From positions 3,559,501 through 3,623,500 of the forward strand of contig NZ_CP159992.1 of the NCBI RefSeq assembly GCF_040702995.1: DNA of 64,000 nucleotides, in the 5' to 3' direction. The stretch comes from Paenibacillus sp. AN1007. GTDB taxonomy: Bacteria > Bacillota > Bacilli > Paenibacillales > Paenibacillaceae. A model generated the notes under the pieces. It was not told where the DNA came from. It saw nothing but the letters and a program-made list of their open reading frames with translations, and ran no database searches. The position numbers were made by a program, and so were the translations under genes. This document shows, piece after piece, positions 53,078-61,952 of the stretch (position 1 is the stretch's first letter; every line of letters begins with the position of its first letter).

Positions 53078-54520
53078 CTAGTTTAACCAGTGATATGTCT
53101 TGTTAGGATTGTTCTGCTGGGGAACCAGTTTGTACGTATACCGCTGTTCGGTTTTTGGCACAGACGTAAGCTCTGGCAGCAGATCCTTACCGATGCGCAC
53201 CGGAGTCCCCTGCGGAGCGAGAGCGAACAGTTCCTCTACATCCGCTTTGCGCATTCTCACACATCCAAGGGACTCGTCCAGTCCGATGCTATCAGGCTCA
53301 TTAGTCCCGTGGATGGCATAATTCGTATTCGAAAGCTGCATACCTCGACTGCCAAACTCTCCATTGGAACGGCCATTCGGATTCACAACCTTGTCCGTAA
53401 TGACGTACGAACCCTCAGGCGTCCGCTCTCCCCCAAGACCGACTTCATACATTCGAACGATCGTATCACCGCTAATCAGAGCGAGCCTGTGTTTACTCTT
53501 GTCTATGACCATCTCAAATGGTTTATCCAAAAACGGTTGCCCGCCAAGTGTATCAGCAAACGGAGACTCTTTGGCTTCGGGCGAGTCGGAAGTTTGCGTT
53601 TTCCCTTTCCCCCCGGAACTTCCGTCTTTCACTTGAACCTTATTCTGATGCACTGCCAACAGCTGCGGAAACATCTCGCTCATCTCGGCTGAAGTTTCTC
53701 CTAGAATGTTGTTAGGAAAAGGCTGTGCAAGGGCTGTAACACTCTTCGGCCACGTTTTGTTCTGTTTATGATAAGAGATGATTGCACTCGATAAAGCCGC
53801 TGCAGCTTCTTGTCTGGCTGTCCAGGCAAGGGCCATTCGTTTGATTTTGGAAGATACTTCAGGAGGTTTGCAGCTGCATTGTTCAGCATCATAACTCTGA
53901 GCCGTAAGCCTGCCTTTGGGGTTTGTCTGCATAATGTATTTCACCGGCATGTCCCGCTTCCAGACAGACCATGCATCCGCTGTCTGCATGCCTAGTACAG
54001 CCGTGGTTGTAACGCCAGCACCCGAACCGGACCATGCGGCAGCAAGTGCTGCACCTCCATCATTGCCCCCACCTAAGGCCGCCGCAGTGAACACACTGCT
54101 CTCCAATGAACCTGCTTTTGCTTCCTGCTTCTCGTCTACAGACTGCGCCTCCGGTGTGTCATTCTCTGGCTCCAAAGCTTCGGACAGGGCGTGGGAAGCC
54201 TTCATATTCGCTCCAGGGGCATCCGCTGGCGGCAGACCCGCTAACAGCAGAAGCATCAGCAGCGTCAGCCCCATTTTACGCCTGCGCCTCTTTTTCTCCT
54301 TTTGCTCCGACATCTCTACCAGCTTCTCCTGGTAATCCATCCATATATCCGCAGGAGCTTTACTGCGTTCAAAGGCTTCATACACTTCGCCCGCTTGCTG
54401 GAAACAATAATTGGCCTTTGCTTCCTGTCCTTCGCCCAAATACTCTTTGCCAAGCAGGTACCATGCCATTTTATTATCCGGATGTTTTTTGACATATGAC
54501 CTCAGATCCGTATTCTGCAT
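53078..54520 (-). CDS. L,D-transpeptidase with TPR-like N-terminus
   Basis: The 480-residue protein starts with a helical repeat-like segment (MQNTDLRSYVKKHPDNKMAWYLLGKEYLGEGQEAKANYCFQQAGEVYEAF), then one membrane helix (about 85-100), an A/G/S-rich linker, and a C-terminal YkuD domain: FEMVIDKSKHRLALISGD, TPEGSYVITDK, and the catalytic HGTNEPDSIGLDESLGCVRM with His and Cys. YkuD enzymes make 3-3 links in peptidoglycan or attach proteins to it. The orientation puts the catalytic domain outside the membrane. The ferredoxin gene lies upstream on the same strand with its own terminator. Confidence 0.9.
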   Translation of the reverse strand: MQNTDLRSYVKKHPDNKMAWYLLGKEYLGEGQEAKANYCFQQAGEVYEAFERSKAPADIWMDYQEKLVEMSEQKEKKRRRRKMGLTLLMLLLLAGLPPADAPGANMKASHALSEALEPENDTPEAQSVDEKQEAKAGSLESSVFTAAALGGGNDGGAALAAAWSGSGAGVTTTAVLGMQTADAWSVWKRDMPVKYIMQTNPKGRLTAQSYDAEQCSCKPPEVSSKIKRMALAWTARQEAAAALSSAIISYHKQNKTWPKSVTALAQPFPNNILGETSAEMSEMFPQLLAVHQNKVQVKDGSSGGKGKTQTSDSPEAKESPFADTLGGQPFLDKPFEMVIDKSKHRLALISGDTIVRMYEVGLGGERTPEGSYVITDKVVNPNGRSNGEFGSRGMQLSNTNYAIHGTNEPDSIGLDESLGCVRMRKADVEELFALAPQGTPVRIGKDLLPELTSVPKTEQRYTYKLVPQQNNPNKTYHWLN

Positions 54521-54621
54521 CTAATCCTCCACTTTTCCGCCTTGAACTTATAGAATGTTATATCGGCATCCAAGGGCAAAAAATGCATAGGACTTCAGCA
54601 CCTGGTACTAATCATCCAGAT

Positions 54622-54667
54622 CAAAAGAAAAAGCACATCTCATGTCTCCAGGACAAAAATGTGCTTT
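54622..54667 (-). terminator. Terminator of ferredoxin gene
   Basis: On the minus strand AAAGCACAT and ATGTGCTTT form a 9-bp stem with a 20-base loop, followed by TTCTTTTG. It lies 24 bases after the ferredoxin stop. Confidence 0.75.
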
Positions 54668-54690
54668 AATGTATATTATTTAAGAAAAGA

Positions 54691-54978
<288 letters not shown>

Positions 54979-55053
54979 CTAGAAACATATTAATACAAAG
55001 TTAGAATAATTACAAATCAAATTACAGCAACCACAAATTTATATTATCCCTAT

Positions 55054-56358
55054 TTAGTCCAAACTTTGCAAGTTATCTTTTTGCAATGACGTTCCCCTTA
55101 CCTTATGGTTGCGAAGTAATGTGGAAGGATCATCGCCCAGCATGCCTGCAGTCACGACAGCATTCTCACCAAACTTATCCCGCAACTGGTCCATAATTCG
55201 AATCAAACTTTCCTTTTTCGGCTTTTGCTCATACTCGAACAAATCCAGCTGCACAGCCGATTCCTCACGCGGAATTAAATTTTGCAGCGTGATTCCAAGC
55301 ATTCGTACTGGTTTTCCATTTCCCCAGTGTTTTGCAAAGAGCTGACAGGACTCACGATATATCACCGCAGCATCCTCTGTGGGAATATCCATCATTCTTG
55401 ACCTCGTGATCGTTTTCATGTCTGGAGTACGAATCGTAATCTGAATGCCTTGACTCAGCATTTCGTGCTTGCGCAATCTACGAGCGACCTGATCACTGAT
55501 GTTCAAAAATACCCGGTGGATATCATTCATCTCAGAGACATCAGCTGGCAGTGTCGTCGTATGGCCAATGGATTTATTGGCTTCACGCTCAGCCACTACA
55601 GGAGAGTGATGAATGCCGTTCGCCGAATTTTTGAGCCATGTTCCATTAATGCCGAATAAGTCTGTCAGCATTTTCTCATCGGATTTCGCCAGCTGTCCGA
55701 TTGTATCAATGCCCAGCTTTTTAAGCTTCTCAGCCGTTTTTTTACCAATACCAAACATCTCGTTACACGGTCTGTGCCATAAAATATGCGGTACATCTCT
55801 CATTCGTAAAATCGATATACCGTTCGGTTTTTTCAGATCCGAAGCCATTTTGGCAAGCAGTTTGTTCGGCGCAATCCCAATGGAACAAGGCAGGCCAAGC
55901 TCATCCCGGATTCTCCGCTGCATCTGTTCTGCAATCTCGATGGGTGTACCGAATTGTTTCGAACCCGTAATATCCAGATAACACTCATCAATCGAGGTCG
56001 CTTCCAGCTGAGGAGTATAACTATAGGCAATTTGCATAAAAGCTCTCGAGTACTGCCGATATAGGTGAAAGTCTGGACGGATGACGATGAGATCAGGACA
56101 TTTTTTCATCGCCTGCTGCACAACCATGCCTGTCGATATGCCTCTGCTCCGGGCTGTATACGAACATGTCACGATAACCCCTTTGCGAAGCTCACTGCTT
56201 CCGGCAACCGCCGTCGCCTTCCCTCTGTATAACTCCGGCTCTTCTGCTTCATGAACCGAACAGTAGAATGCATTCATGTCCACATGCAGAATCACTCGGC
56301 CAGCTGCCGGATAATACCCACTTACATCCATTGGAGGATTGCCGTCTGAAGACTTCAC
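55054..56358 (-). CDS. dinB: DNA polymerase IV (Y family)
   Basis: The protein (434 residues from GTG 56358) has the Y-family palm with the metal site HVDMNAFYCSVHEAE and SIDECYLDITG, the little-finger domain from about residue 240, and a C-terminal beta-clamp-binding motif QLDLF. It copies past lesions and causes mutations. Helix-hairpin-helix FGIGKKTAEKLKKLGIDTIGQL is visible. The start is likely GTG 56358, with AAAGGGTGG nearby; ATG 56451 is in frame but gives a non-conserved tail of about 30 residues. I saw no LexA box upstream. Confidence 0.92.
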   Translation of the reverse strand: MKSSDGNPPMDVSGYYPAAGRVILHVDMNAFYCSVHEAEEPELYRGKATAVAGSSELRKGVIVTCSYTARSRGISTGMVVQQAMKKCPDLIVIRPDFHLYRQYSRAFMQIAYSYTPQLEATSIDECYLDITGSKQFGTPIEIAEQMQRRIRDELGLPCSIGIAPNKLLAKMASDLKKPNGISILRMRDVPHILWHRPCNEMFGIGKKTAEKLKKLGIDTIGQLAKSDEKMLTDLFGINGTWLKNSANGIHHSPVVAEREANKSIGHTTTLPADVSEMNDIHRVFLNISDQVARRLRKHEMLSQGIQITIRTPDMKTITRSRMMDIPTEDAAVIYRESCQLFAKHWGNGKPVRMLGITLQNLIPREESAVQLDLFEYEQKPKKESLIRIMDQLRDKFGENAVVTAGMLGDDPSTLLRNHKVRGTSLQKDNLQSLD

Positions 56359-56556
56359 GCCCCCCACCCTTTCTACCCTCAAGATATTAAACCTGAGCGT
56401 TAACCCGCTGCATACATCGATATACTCATGTGTATCTTGGGCATTTCTCACTTCTCAAGTTATAAAGCCCCAAGTGTACAGCATCTATACATTATATCAA
56501 AATCGATATGTAAATTCATTGCAGATGGAGTTCTTACAATCGGGAATATCTTATTT

Positions 56557-56655
56557 TCATCTTCTACTGTTATTGCGAAAAATCGCCCTTAGAACCAGAC
56601 CAATGCCCACAAGAAAGACAACTGCAATTAGAACATTCTCCCATACGATGGTCAT
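56557..56655 (-). CDS. Very small membrane protein (32 aa)
   Basis: AAGGAAGGGG 6 bases before the ATG opens a 32-codon frame, MTIVWENVLIAVVFLVGIGL followed by VLRAIFRNNSRR. It is one membrane helix with a basic cytoplasmic end, following the positive-inside rule. Family unknown. Its small size means it is missed by usual gene finders. Confidence 0.62.
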   Translation of the reverse strand: MTIVWENVLIAVVFLVGIGLVLRAIFRNNSRR

Positions 56656-56996
56656 CCGAATCCCCTTCCTTCCATATATATAACGTTTCATTCATAAAAA
56701 AATTTAACCTTTAATAAGGATACCATAAGAAGCCTGTTCAGCCTCCATCATGCTTCTCTTACACTTCATTCTGCAAATGTTTACGTTAACCTGCGAATTC
56801 GATGTAGCATTTGGCTATAATGGTGTTATAATAATTCATTATACAAATTCACGATTTTGGGACAAATCCATCATACCAGTTTAACACAGTGTAGCGGTGC
56901 TTCATCGAAGGGTTTATCCATTAACGTCCTTACCAGCTTCTCAACTACTCCATCAAAAACTGATAAAAAAGCGCTTTACCTTAAAGGAGGATCTTC
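56656..56996. other. Intergenic region upstream of cimA
   Basis: About 340 bases, AT-rich, with two TATAAT sequences (56816-56821, 56827-56832) that could be -10 elements, neither with a good -35. I looked for a T-box or leucine-type leader and saw none. Confidence 0.4.
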
Positions 56997-58616
56997 ATGT
57001 CAAAGGCCATTTCCATCTTCGACACGACTTTACGTGACGGCACACAGGGAGAGGGGGTCAGCTTGTCCGCAGATGACAAACTCAAAATTGCCAAAAAGCT
57101 GGATGATCTCGGTGCTCATTATATTGAAGGCGGAATTCCCGGCAGCAACACCAAGGATATTGAGTTTTTCAAAAGGGTCAAGGAACTGAATCTGAACGCC
57201 AAGGTTGCTGCATTCGGAAGCACTCGCCGTAAAGGAAGTATCGCCAGTGAAGATGCCAATCTGAAGCGAATAATTGAATCCGGGGCACAGGCTGCTACGC
57301 TGGTCGGAAAATCATGGGATTTCCATGTGCATACCGCACTGCAGACCACACTTGAAGAAAACCTATCCATGATCTATGATTCGATCGCCTACCTGAAGCA
57401 GAACGGCATGGAAGTCATCTTTGATGCCGAGCACTTCTTCGATGGATTCAAGCATAATCCCGAGTATGCACAAGCTGTCATGACTAAGGCCCATGAAGCC
57501 GGAGCGGATTGGCTTGTCATGTGTGACACCAACGGCGGAACGATGCCGCACGAAGTTCATGAGATCGTATCCAGTCTGCATCGGACACTCCCTCATGCAC
57601 ATCTCGGTATTCATACCCATAATGACTGTGAACTGGCTGTCGCTAACACCCTTAGCGCTGTACAAGCCGGGGCTCGTCAGGTTCAAGGCACGATGAACGG
57701 TTATGGAGAACGCTGCGGCAACGCCAATCTTGCTTCCATTATTCCAAACCTGCAGCTGAAGCTTGGTTACGAATGTGTGTCTGAGGATTCCATGAAACAG
57801 CTCACCAATGTCGCCCGTTACATCAGCGAGATTGCGAATGTGAATATGCCAATAAACCAACCTTATGTCGGCAATGCTGCATTTGCTCACAAAGGGGGAA
57901 TTCACGTATCCGCTATCCTGCGGGATGCGCGGACTTATGAACATATCGTACCTGAACTGGTCGGCAATAAACAGCGCGTGCTTGTCTCCGAGCTGGCGGG
58001 TCAGAGCAATATCGTGTCCAAAGCACAGGAACTGGGACTGGAGTTTGATCCAAGCAGTGCGAACTCACGTCAAATCATCGAAAAAATCAAGGATCTGGAG
58101 CATCAAGGTTATCAATTCGAAGGTGCTGACGCATCACTGGAATTGTTAATTCGTGAAGCTAACGGAGATATGAAAGAACTGTTCACATTCGAATCGTTCA
58201 AAATGCTAGTAGAAAAAACGGCTGGCAAATCCGTTGTATCTGAAGCTTTTGTCAAACTTAATGTTGCAGGTACAAGTGTATATACCGCAGCAGAAGGAAA
58301 CGGCCCGGTCAATGCGCTGGATAACGCACTCCGGAAAGCACTAGTACAGTACTTCCCTTCGCTCGCTCATATGCATTTGTCAGACTACAAAGTACGTGTA
58401 CTGGATGAGAAGGATGCCACAGCAGCCAAAGTTCGAGTATTGATTGAATCCAAAAATACGGAAAATACCTGGAATACGGTTGGCGTATCCGAGAACGTTA
58501 TTGAAGCAAGCTGGGAAGCACTTGTTCACAGCTTCAGGTATGCCCTGCTTCAGGAAAATATACAGAACGCACCGGATTCCCTTTCAGTTCCCACTCACGG
58601 GTTAATCAATCACTAG
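56997..58616 (+). CDS. cimA: Citramalate synthase
   Basis: The 539-residue enzyme makes (R)-citramalate from pyruvate and acetyl-CoA, the threonine-independent route to 2-oxobutyrate and isoleucine. The DRE-TIM barrel has FDTTLRDGTQGEGVSLS (R-D with metal Asp), FDAEHFFDGFKHNPEYA, CDTNGGTMPHEV, GIHTHNDCELAVANTLSAV with the HxH metal ligands, and the NGYGERCGNANLASIIPNL turn. The C-terminal LeuA dimer domain (QGYQFEGADASLELLI onward) gives feedback control. AAAGGAGG precedes the ATG. It is single, followed by a terminator. Confidence 0.94.
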   Translation: MSKAISIFDTTLRDGTQGEGVSLSADDKLKIAKKLDDLGAHYIEGGIPGSNTKDIEFFKRVKELNLNAKVAAFGSTRRKGSIASEDANLKRIIESGAQAATLVGKSWDFHVHTALQTTLEENLSMIYDSIAYLKQNGMEVIFDAEHFFDGFKHNPEYAQAVMTKAHEAGADWLVMCDTNGGTMPHEVHEIVSSLHRTLPHAHLGIHTHNDCELAVANTLSAVQAGARQVQGTMNGYGERCGNANLASIIPNLQLKLGYECVSEDSMKQLTNVARYISEIANVNMPINQPYVGNAAFAHKGGIHVSAILRDARTYEHIVPELVGNKQRVLVSELAGQSNIVSKAQELGLEFDPSSANSRQIIEKIKDLEHQGYQFEGADASLELLIREANGDMKELFTFESFKMLVEKTAGKSVVSEAFVKLNVAGTSVYTAAEGNGPVNALDNALRKALVQYFPSLAHMHLSDYKVRVLDEKDATAAKVRVLIESKNTENTWNTVGVSENVIEASWEALVHSFRYALLQENIQNAPDSLSVPTHGLINH

Positions 58617-58651
58617 AAATCCAGCCATGCTGCCTGTTATTTCCCGGAAAA

Positions 58652-58699
58652 TATAAAAAGCTTCTGCAGCCATAATCCATGGGGCAGAAGCTTTTTATA
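58652..58699 (+). terminator. Terminator of cimA
   Basis: ATAAAAAGCTTCTGC and GCAGAAGCTTTTTAT form a 15-bp stem with a 16-base loop and T run. Confidence 0.88.
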
Positions 58700-58722
58700 T
58701 TACATGAGAACGAACGAAATTA

Positions 58723-58886
58723 TAGGGTGTGTCTTGAAACCTACTGCAGTGTAGTTTCTATCCTCTTTTTGCCAACCGCTGCGTCACTTTCCATTGATGT
58801 GCACCTGTACGCCTGCGGTAAACTTCCTTGAGCGGAACGAAAGTTCAGTAAATCGGGCTTCCTTCAGCGTTTTCAAACACATCCTA
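58723..58886. mobile_element. MITE-like element with TA target duplication
   Basis: The 160-base core is bounded by terminal inverted repeats GGGTGTGTCTTGAAACC (left) and, read inward from the right, GGATGTGTTTGAAAACG; they match over about 14 of 15 positions with one indel. Both ends are flanked by TA, the target duplicated by IS630/Tc1-mariner elements. No transposase is encoded. The right TA plus the first G of the repeat form the TAG stop of the tlpA-like gene. Confidence 0.72.
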
Positions 58887-59435
58887 GTTTGCGATCAGCT
58901 TTTTGATTTTTTTCTCCAGCTCTTTTTCAGGCAGTATCCCCAGTACGACCTCTTGAATGACTCCGCGCGAATCAATCAGTACATTTGTGGGAAAGGCTAC
59001 CCCGTTATATTGGGCATACACCGTTCCTTTTTCGTCCAGCGGGATTGGAAATGTCAGCTTGTACTTATCCACAAACGCTTTCGCATCCCTAAGCTTGTCA
59101 TATGAGGTGACATTCACACCATACAGATCCAGCTTATCTTTATATTTTAGCGCCAAATGGTTTAGTTCAGGAGCTTCCTGCTTGCAGGGCTCACACCAAG
59201 ACGCCCAGAAGCTCACAAAGGTCGCCTTCTCTTTTGCCCCACCCACACTGTAAGTTCTCCCATCCAATCCTGTCAGCGAGAATGGCGGAGCCAGCAAGCC
59301 TGCCTTAGGACCCGTTTCTGTAGGCAGGGGCTCCTCCTGCTTGAAAACAGCAGCAATACCATTGTCCGCATTTTGAGCCAAAGCAATCCCAACAAGCAGG
59401 ACGACTCCAAGCAGTATGTATATGTTACGTTTCAT
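58884..59435 (-). CDS. TlpA/ResA-like membrane-anchored thioredoxin
   Basis: The 183-residue protein has an N-terminal membrane anchor (NIYILLGVVLLVGIALA), a linker, and an extracytoplasmic thioredoxin domain with FVSFWASWCEPCKQEAPEL (CEPC active site), the TlpA-type insertion, and cis-Pro in GVAFPTNVLIDSRG. It is reducing, of the kind used for cytochrome c maturation or spore cortex synthesis. AGAGGGTGG precedes two adjacent ATGs; 59435 has the better spacing. The stop codon lies in the end of a MITE-like element, so the ancestral C-terminus may have differed. Confidence 0.9.
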   Translation of the reverse strand: MKRNIYILLGVVLLVGIALAQNADNGIAAVFKQEEPLPTETGPKAGLLAPPFSLTGLDGRTYSVGGAKEKATFVSFWASWCEPCKQEAPELNHLALKYKDKLDLYGVNVTSYDKLRDAKAFVDKYKLTFPIPLDEKGTVYAQYNGVAFPTNVLIDSRGVIQEVVLGILPEKELEKKIKKLIAN

Positions 59436-59548
59436 CATTCGCCACCCTCTTTGTTCATTCATAATGTCTCCACTTGTTTTTCAGCATTTCTTTATCATAT
59501 TGTACCCTTTTCCCTTAAAATTTTACAATCCGGATGGAACAAAATAAA

Positions 59549-59579
59549 ATGAAAAAGGACTCCTGCATCAGCAGGAGCC
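59549..59579 (-). terminator. Terminator reading leftward, antisense to the JAMM gene 5' end
   Basis: On the minus strand CTCCTGC and GCAGGAG form a 7-bp stem (plus two outer pairs after a mismatch) with a 4-base loop, followed by TTTTTCATTTTA. Transcripts of the exonuclease operon that read through 60091 would end here. Confidence 0.55.
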
Positions 59580-59601
59580 AAAGAGAGAGGGGTGAATACA
59601 T

Positions 59602-60105
59602 GTGGCAGCACTTCATGGGCAGCAAAATACCCTAATGCTTCCCCGCTCGGTGGAACAGGAAATGTTCAGGCACATGCATCTTTCACTGCCGCAGGAAGCC
59701 TGCGGGGTTGTGCTGGGTGAATCCGCAGCGGGCGGCATACGAATCAGTCGGTTTCAGCCCATTCGTAACGTAGCGCCTGACCCGCTGCATCACTTCTTCC
59801 TGGATCAAACGGAATGGATCCAATGTTTTTTCTCTGAACTCACTATCGTTGGCATTTTTCACACTCACCCGCGCACACTGCCCATTCCTTCGCAAGAGGA
59901 CCTGCAGGACCTCCCCAACTTTGCCGGAATGTTACAGACCTATTTAATCGGCGCACCTGATCCTTCAATTACACCTACAGGCGAAGCGGCACTCCATATG
60001 GTACTGAACGCTTATGAAATTAAATCGCAGGGAAAAATACCAGGCAGCAGCGCTGCTTCTTCATCCTTCTACAGCTTGGTACCCATGCTCCTATGCGTGA
60101 CTTAA
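59602..60105 (+). CDS. JAMM/MPN metallopeptidase (M67 family)
   Basis: The 167-residue protein has the JAMM zinc site: the Glu in QEACGVVLGE near residue 32, then IFHTHPRTLPIPSQEDLQDL with HxH and S-x2-D. Bacterial M67 enzymes remove C-terminal residues from ubiquitin-like sulfur carriers (ThiS/MoaD-like) or act in siderophore and cofactor pathways. No sulfur carrier or ThiF gene is beside it. The start is GTG with AGAGGGG 9 bases before it; an ATG 2 bases earlier is in another frame. Its 3' end overlaps the convergent exonuclease gene by 15 bases. Confidence 0.85.
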   Translation: MAALHGQQNTLMLPRSVEQEMFRHMHLSLPQEACGVVLGESAAGGIRISRFQPIRNVAPDPLHHFFLDQTEWIQCFFSELTIVGIFHTHPRTLPIPSQEDLQDLPNFAGMLQTYLIGAPDPSITPTGEAALHMVLNAYEIKSQGKIPGSSAASSSFYSLVPMLLCVT

Positions 60106-60828
60106 CCGCGCATAGAGATCACCCAATGTCTCAATGTTTTTACGCTGCATATCCTTGAGATAACAGGACCATAACTGCGCTGTCATCTTGGCATCTTCAA
60201 GCGCATGGTGCCGCCCATAGATCGGAATACCTCTGGATTCGAGCAGTTCATCCAGACCATATCCCTGTCTCGTCGGTTCAAGCCAGCGGGCAAGCATCAT
60301 CGTATCAATTAAACGATGAGTCAGCCTGACCTTGGATGTGCGCCATAACGCTGCGTTAAGGAAGGCCCGGTCATGCGCACTCGCATGGGCAACCAGCACA
60401 TTTCCGCCAACAAAGGACATGAAATCGTGCAGCCCTTCAAGCAGCGTTGGAGCTTCTTCCGTCATCTGCTGTGTAATGCCTGTAAGTTCTGTAATATGCT
60501 CGGGTACTGCCGTTTTGGACTGCACCACCGTGTAAAACGATTCCTCTTCCAGTAGAGCACCGCCTCGAATACGTACCGCCCCAAAGGACAGAATCTCATC
60601 TCCATGCTGGGGAGAGAACCCCGTGGTTTCCAAGTCAAAAACAACTGCATCCAATTCGTTTAGAGGTGTATGCAGCACTTCTGGCCTGCGCTGCTCCCTC
60701 ATCATGGAACGGATAAACGCCATATGCTGCGCCGTAGGGGCTCCCATAATGGAAGCGATAGCGGAAGGAACCCCTCCCTGTCGCAGCGAATTCCAAAATC
60801 CAGTACTGCCCCTTGCCGGCTCTCTCAT
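60091..60828 (-). CDS. DEDDh 3'-5' exonuclease (DnaQ family)
   Basis: The 245-residue protein has an N-terminal non-conserved 50 residues and a DnaQ exonuclease domain: VVFDLETTGFSP (D and E), LVAHASAHDRAFL (second D), and HHALEDAKMTAQLW (H-x4-D). It degrades single-stranded DNA or RNA ends with two metal ions. It is the last gene of the amtB operon and its ATG overlaps the stop of the DUF294 gene by 4 bases. The pairing of this exonuclease type with a DUF294 nucleotidyltransferase is also known in proteobacteria. Confidence 0.88.
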   Translation of the reverse strand: MREPARGSTGFWNSLRQGGVPSAIASIMGAPTAQHMAFIRSMMREQRRPEVLHTPLNELDAVVFDLETTGFSPQHGDEILSFGAVRIRGGALLEEESFYTVVQSKTAVPEHITELTGITQQMTEEAPTLLEGLHDFMSFVGGNVLVAHASAHDRAFLNAALWRTSKVRLTHRLIDTMMLARWLEPTRQGYGLDELLESRGIPIYGRHHALEDAKMTAQLWSCYLKDMQRKNIETLGDLYARLSHA

Positions 60829-61914
60829 GGACGTCTCCTTTCTGCAAAACGCAGCTGTCGCTGCAGAGCACGATGCACTCGCTTGACTAGTCCCAGTGTC
60901 TCTCTCAGATCATAATGGATCCGTTTCTGCTTCATCTGTTTCTCATCCAGAAAACCACTGCTCTGCTGCAGGTCCTGCCGGATGACAACAGGCGTGCTGC
61001 GGCGAAGCTTCAAAGCAGACATAAACGCGCGCTGGCACGCATCCATTAACGGGAATGGCACTGCTTCAAGCGAAGACAGTCTCTCCATTCGTTTTATCGT
61101 TGATGATTCCTGAACTCCGTGCTGCGAGCGCCAAAAACCTGACACTGTTGACCAGCGGAATATAGAGACCGTATTTTATATCAAATCCCCCGGCATGTTC
61201 ACCAAACCGTTCTGTAACAACACGACCCAGTATGTTCAACGTCGCTTTATGTTTCACCGTATTACGAAGCACCGCATCGGAGAGCCCCGGCATCCGGCGG
61301 AACTGTTCGTAGAAACTCGCAAACCATTCTTCTGCCAGATCAGCCTCCCCTGCAATACAGCGCATATCGGAAGCAATGATCAGGTTGCGCACTGGCTCCC
61401 AGTTCAGATCAGAGCTCCACTCAAACAGCTGCTCTTTCCAGGATGCCAGCGTTTTACGCCAGAGCGGCTCCGAGCACATCACCTTGCCTTCACACTTGGC
61501 ATAACCCAGTTCTTCCAAAAGATCAGTTATACGTTTTCCCAGTTCAGCAAAATACTCCTCTTTTCCTTCGTGCGGAGCATCACTGATAATCATGCCATTA
61601 TCCTGATCACTCCATAATGTCGCCTCTTCCCTGCCGGAGCTTCCGAATACGATAAAGGCATAGGGGACGGGAGGCTGGCCAAAGCCCTCCTCTACCATCC
61701 CCTGAATGCATAACTCTACTGCTTTCCGTGCAATGCGGTCATGCAGTTCATTTACCGTCTCGTACCATTCTACCAGCGACAAGGAAGCGGACAGTGATTT
61801 CTGGAGCTCTCTCTGGAGGATGACGCGTGTCTGGCGCAGTTCATATGCAGAAGCCGCACCATCGATCCCTTGATAAGACCAGGAATGGTTTGTTATGGAG
61901 ATAGGTTCCATCAT
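60825..61914 (-). pseudogene. DUF294 nucleotidyltransferase-like protein, frameshifted
   Basis: From ATG 61914 (after AAGGAGG) the frame encodes an N-terminal helix, the nucleotidyltransferase site FIVFGSSGREEATLWSDQDNG (G-S-S-G-R and the D-x-D), and the DUF294 C-terminal domain to IPLVNSVRFLALAAR. There the frame turns to nonsense and stops at 61066. The natural continuation VQESSTIKRMERLSSLEAVPF is in the next frame and stops at 60825. Removing one base at the GG of 61117-61118 joins them into a 362-residue protein of normal layout. DUF294 proteins resemble the uridylyltransferase part of GlnD. It lies between amtB and the exonuclease gene. Confidence 0.82.
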
Positions 61915-61952
61915 ATCCAGCCTCCTTGAAGCAATTTCAATCATGATTCACC

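Noticed and set aside
56850..56996. T-box leader upstream of cimA
   Set aside because: No AGGGTGG-type T-box sequence or specifier loop could be found.
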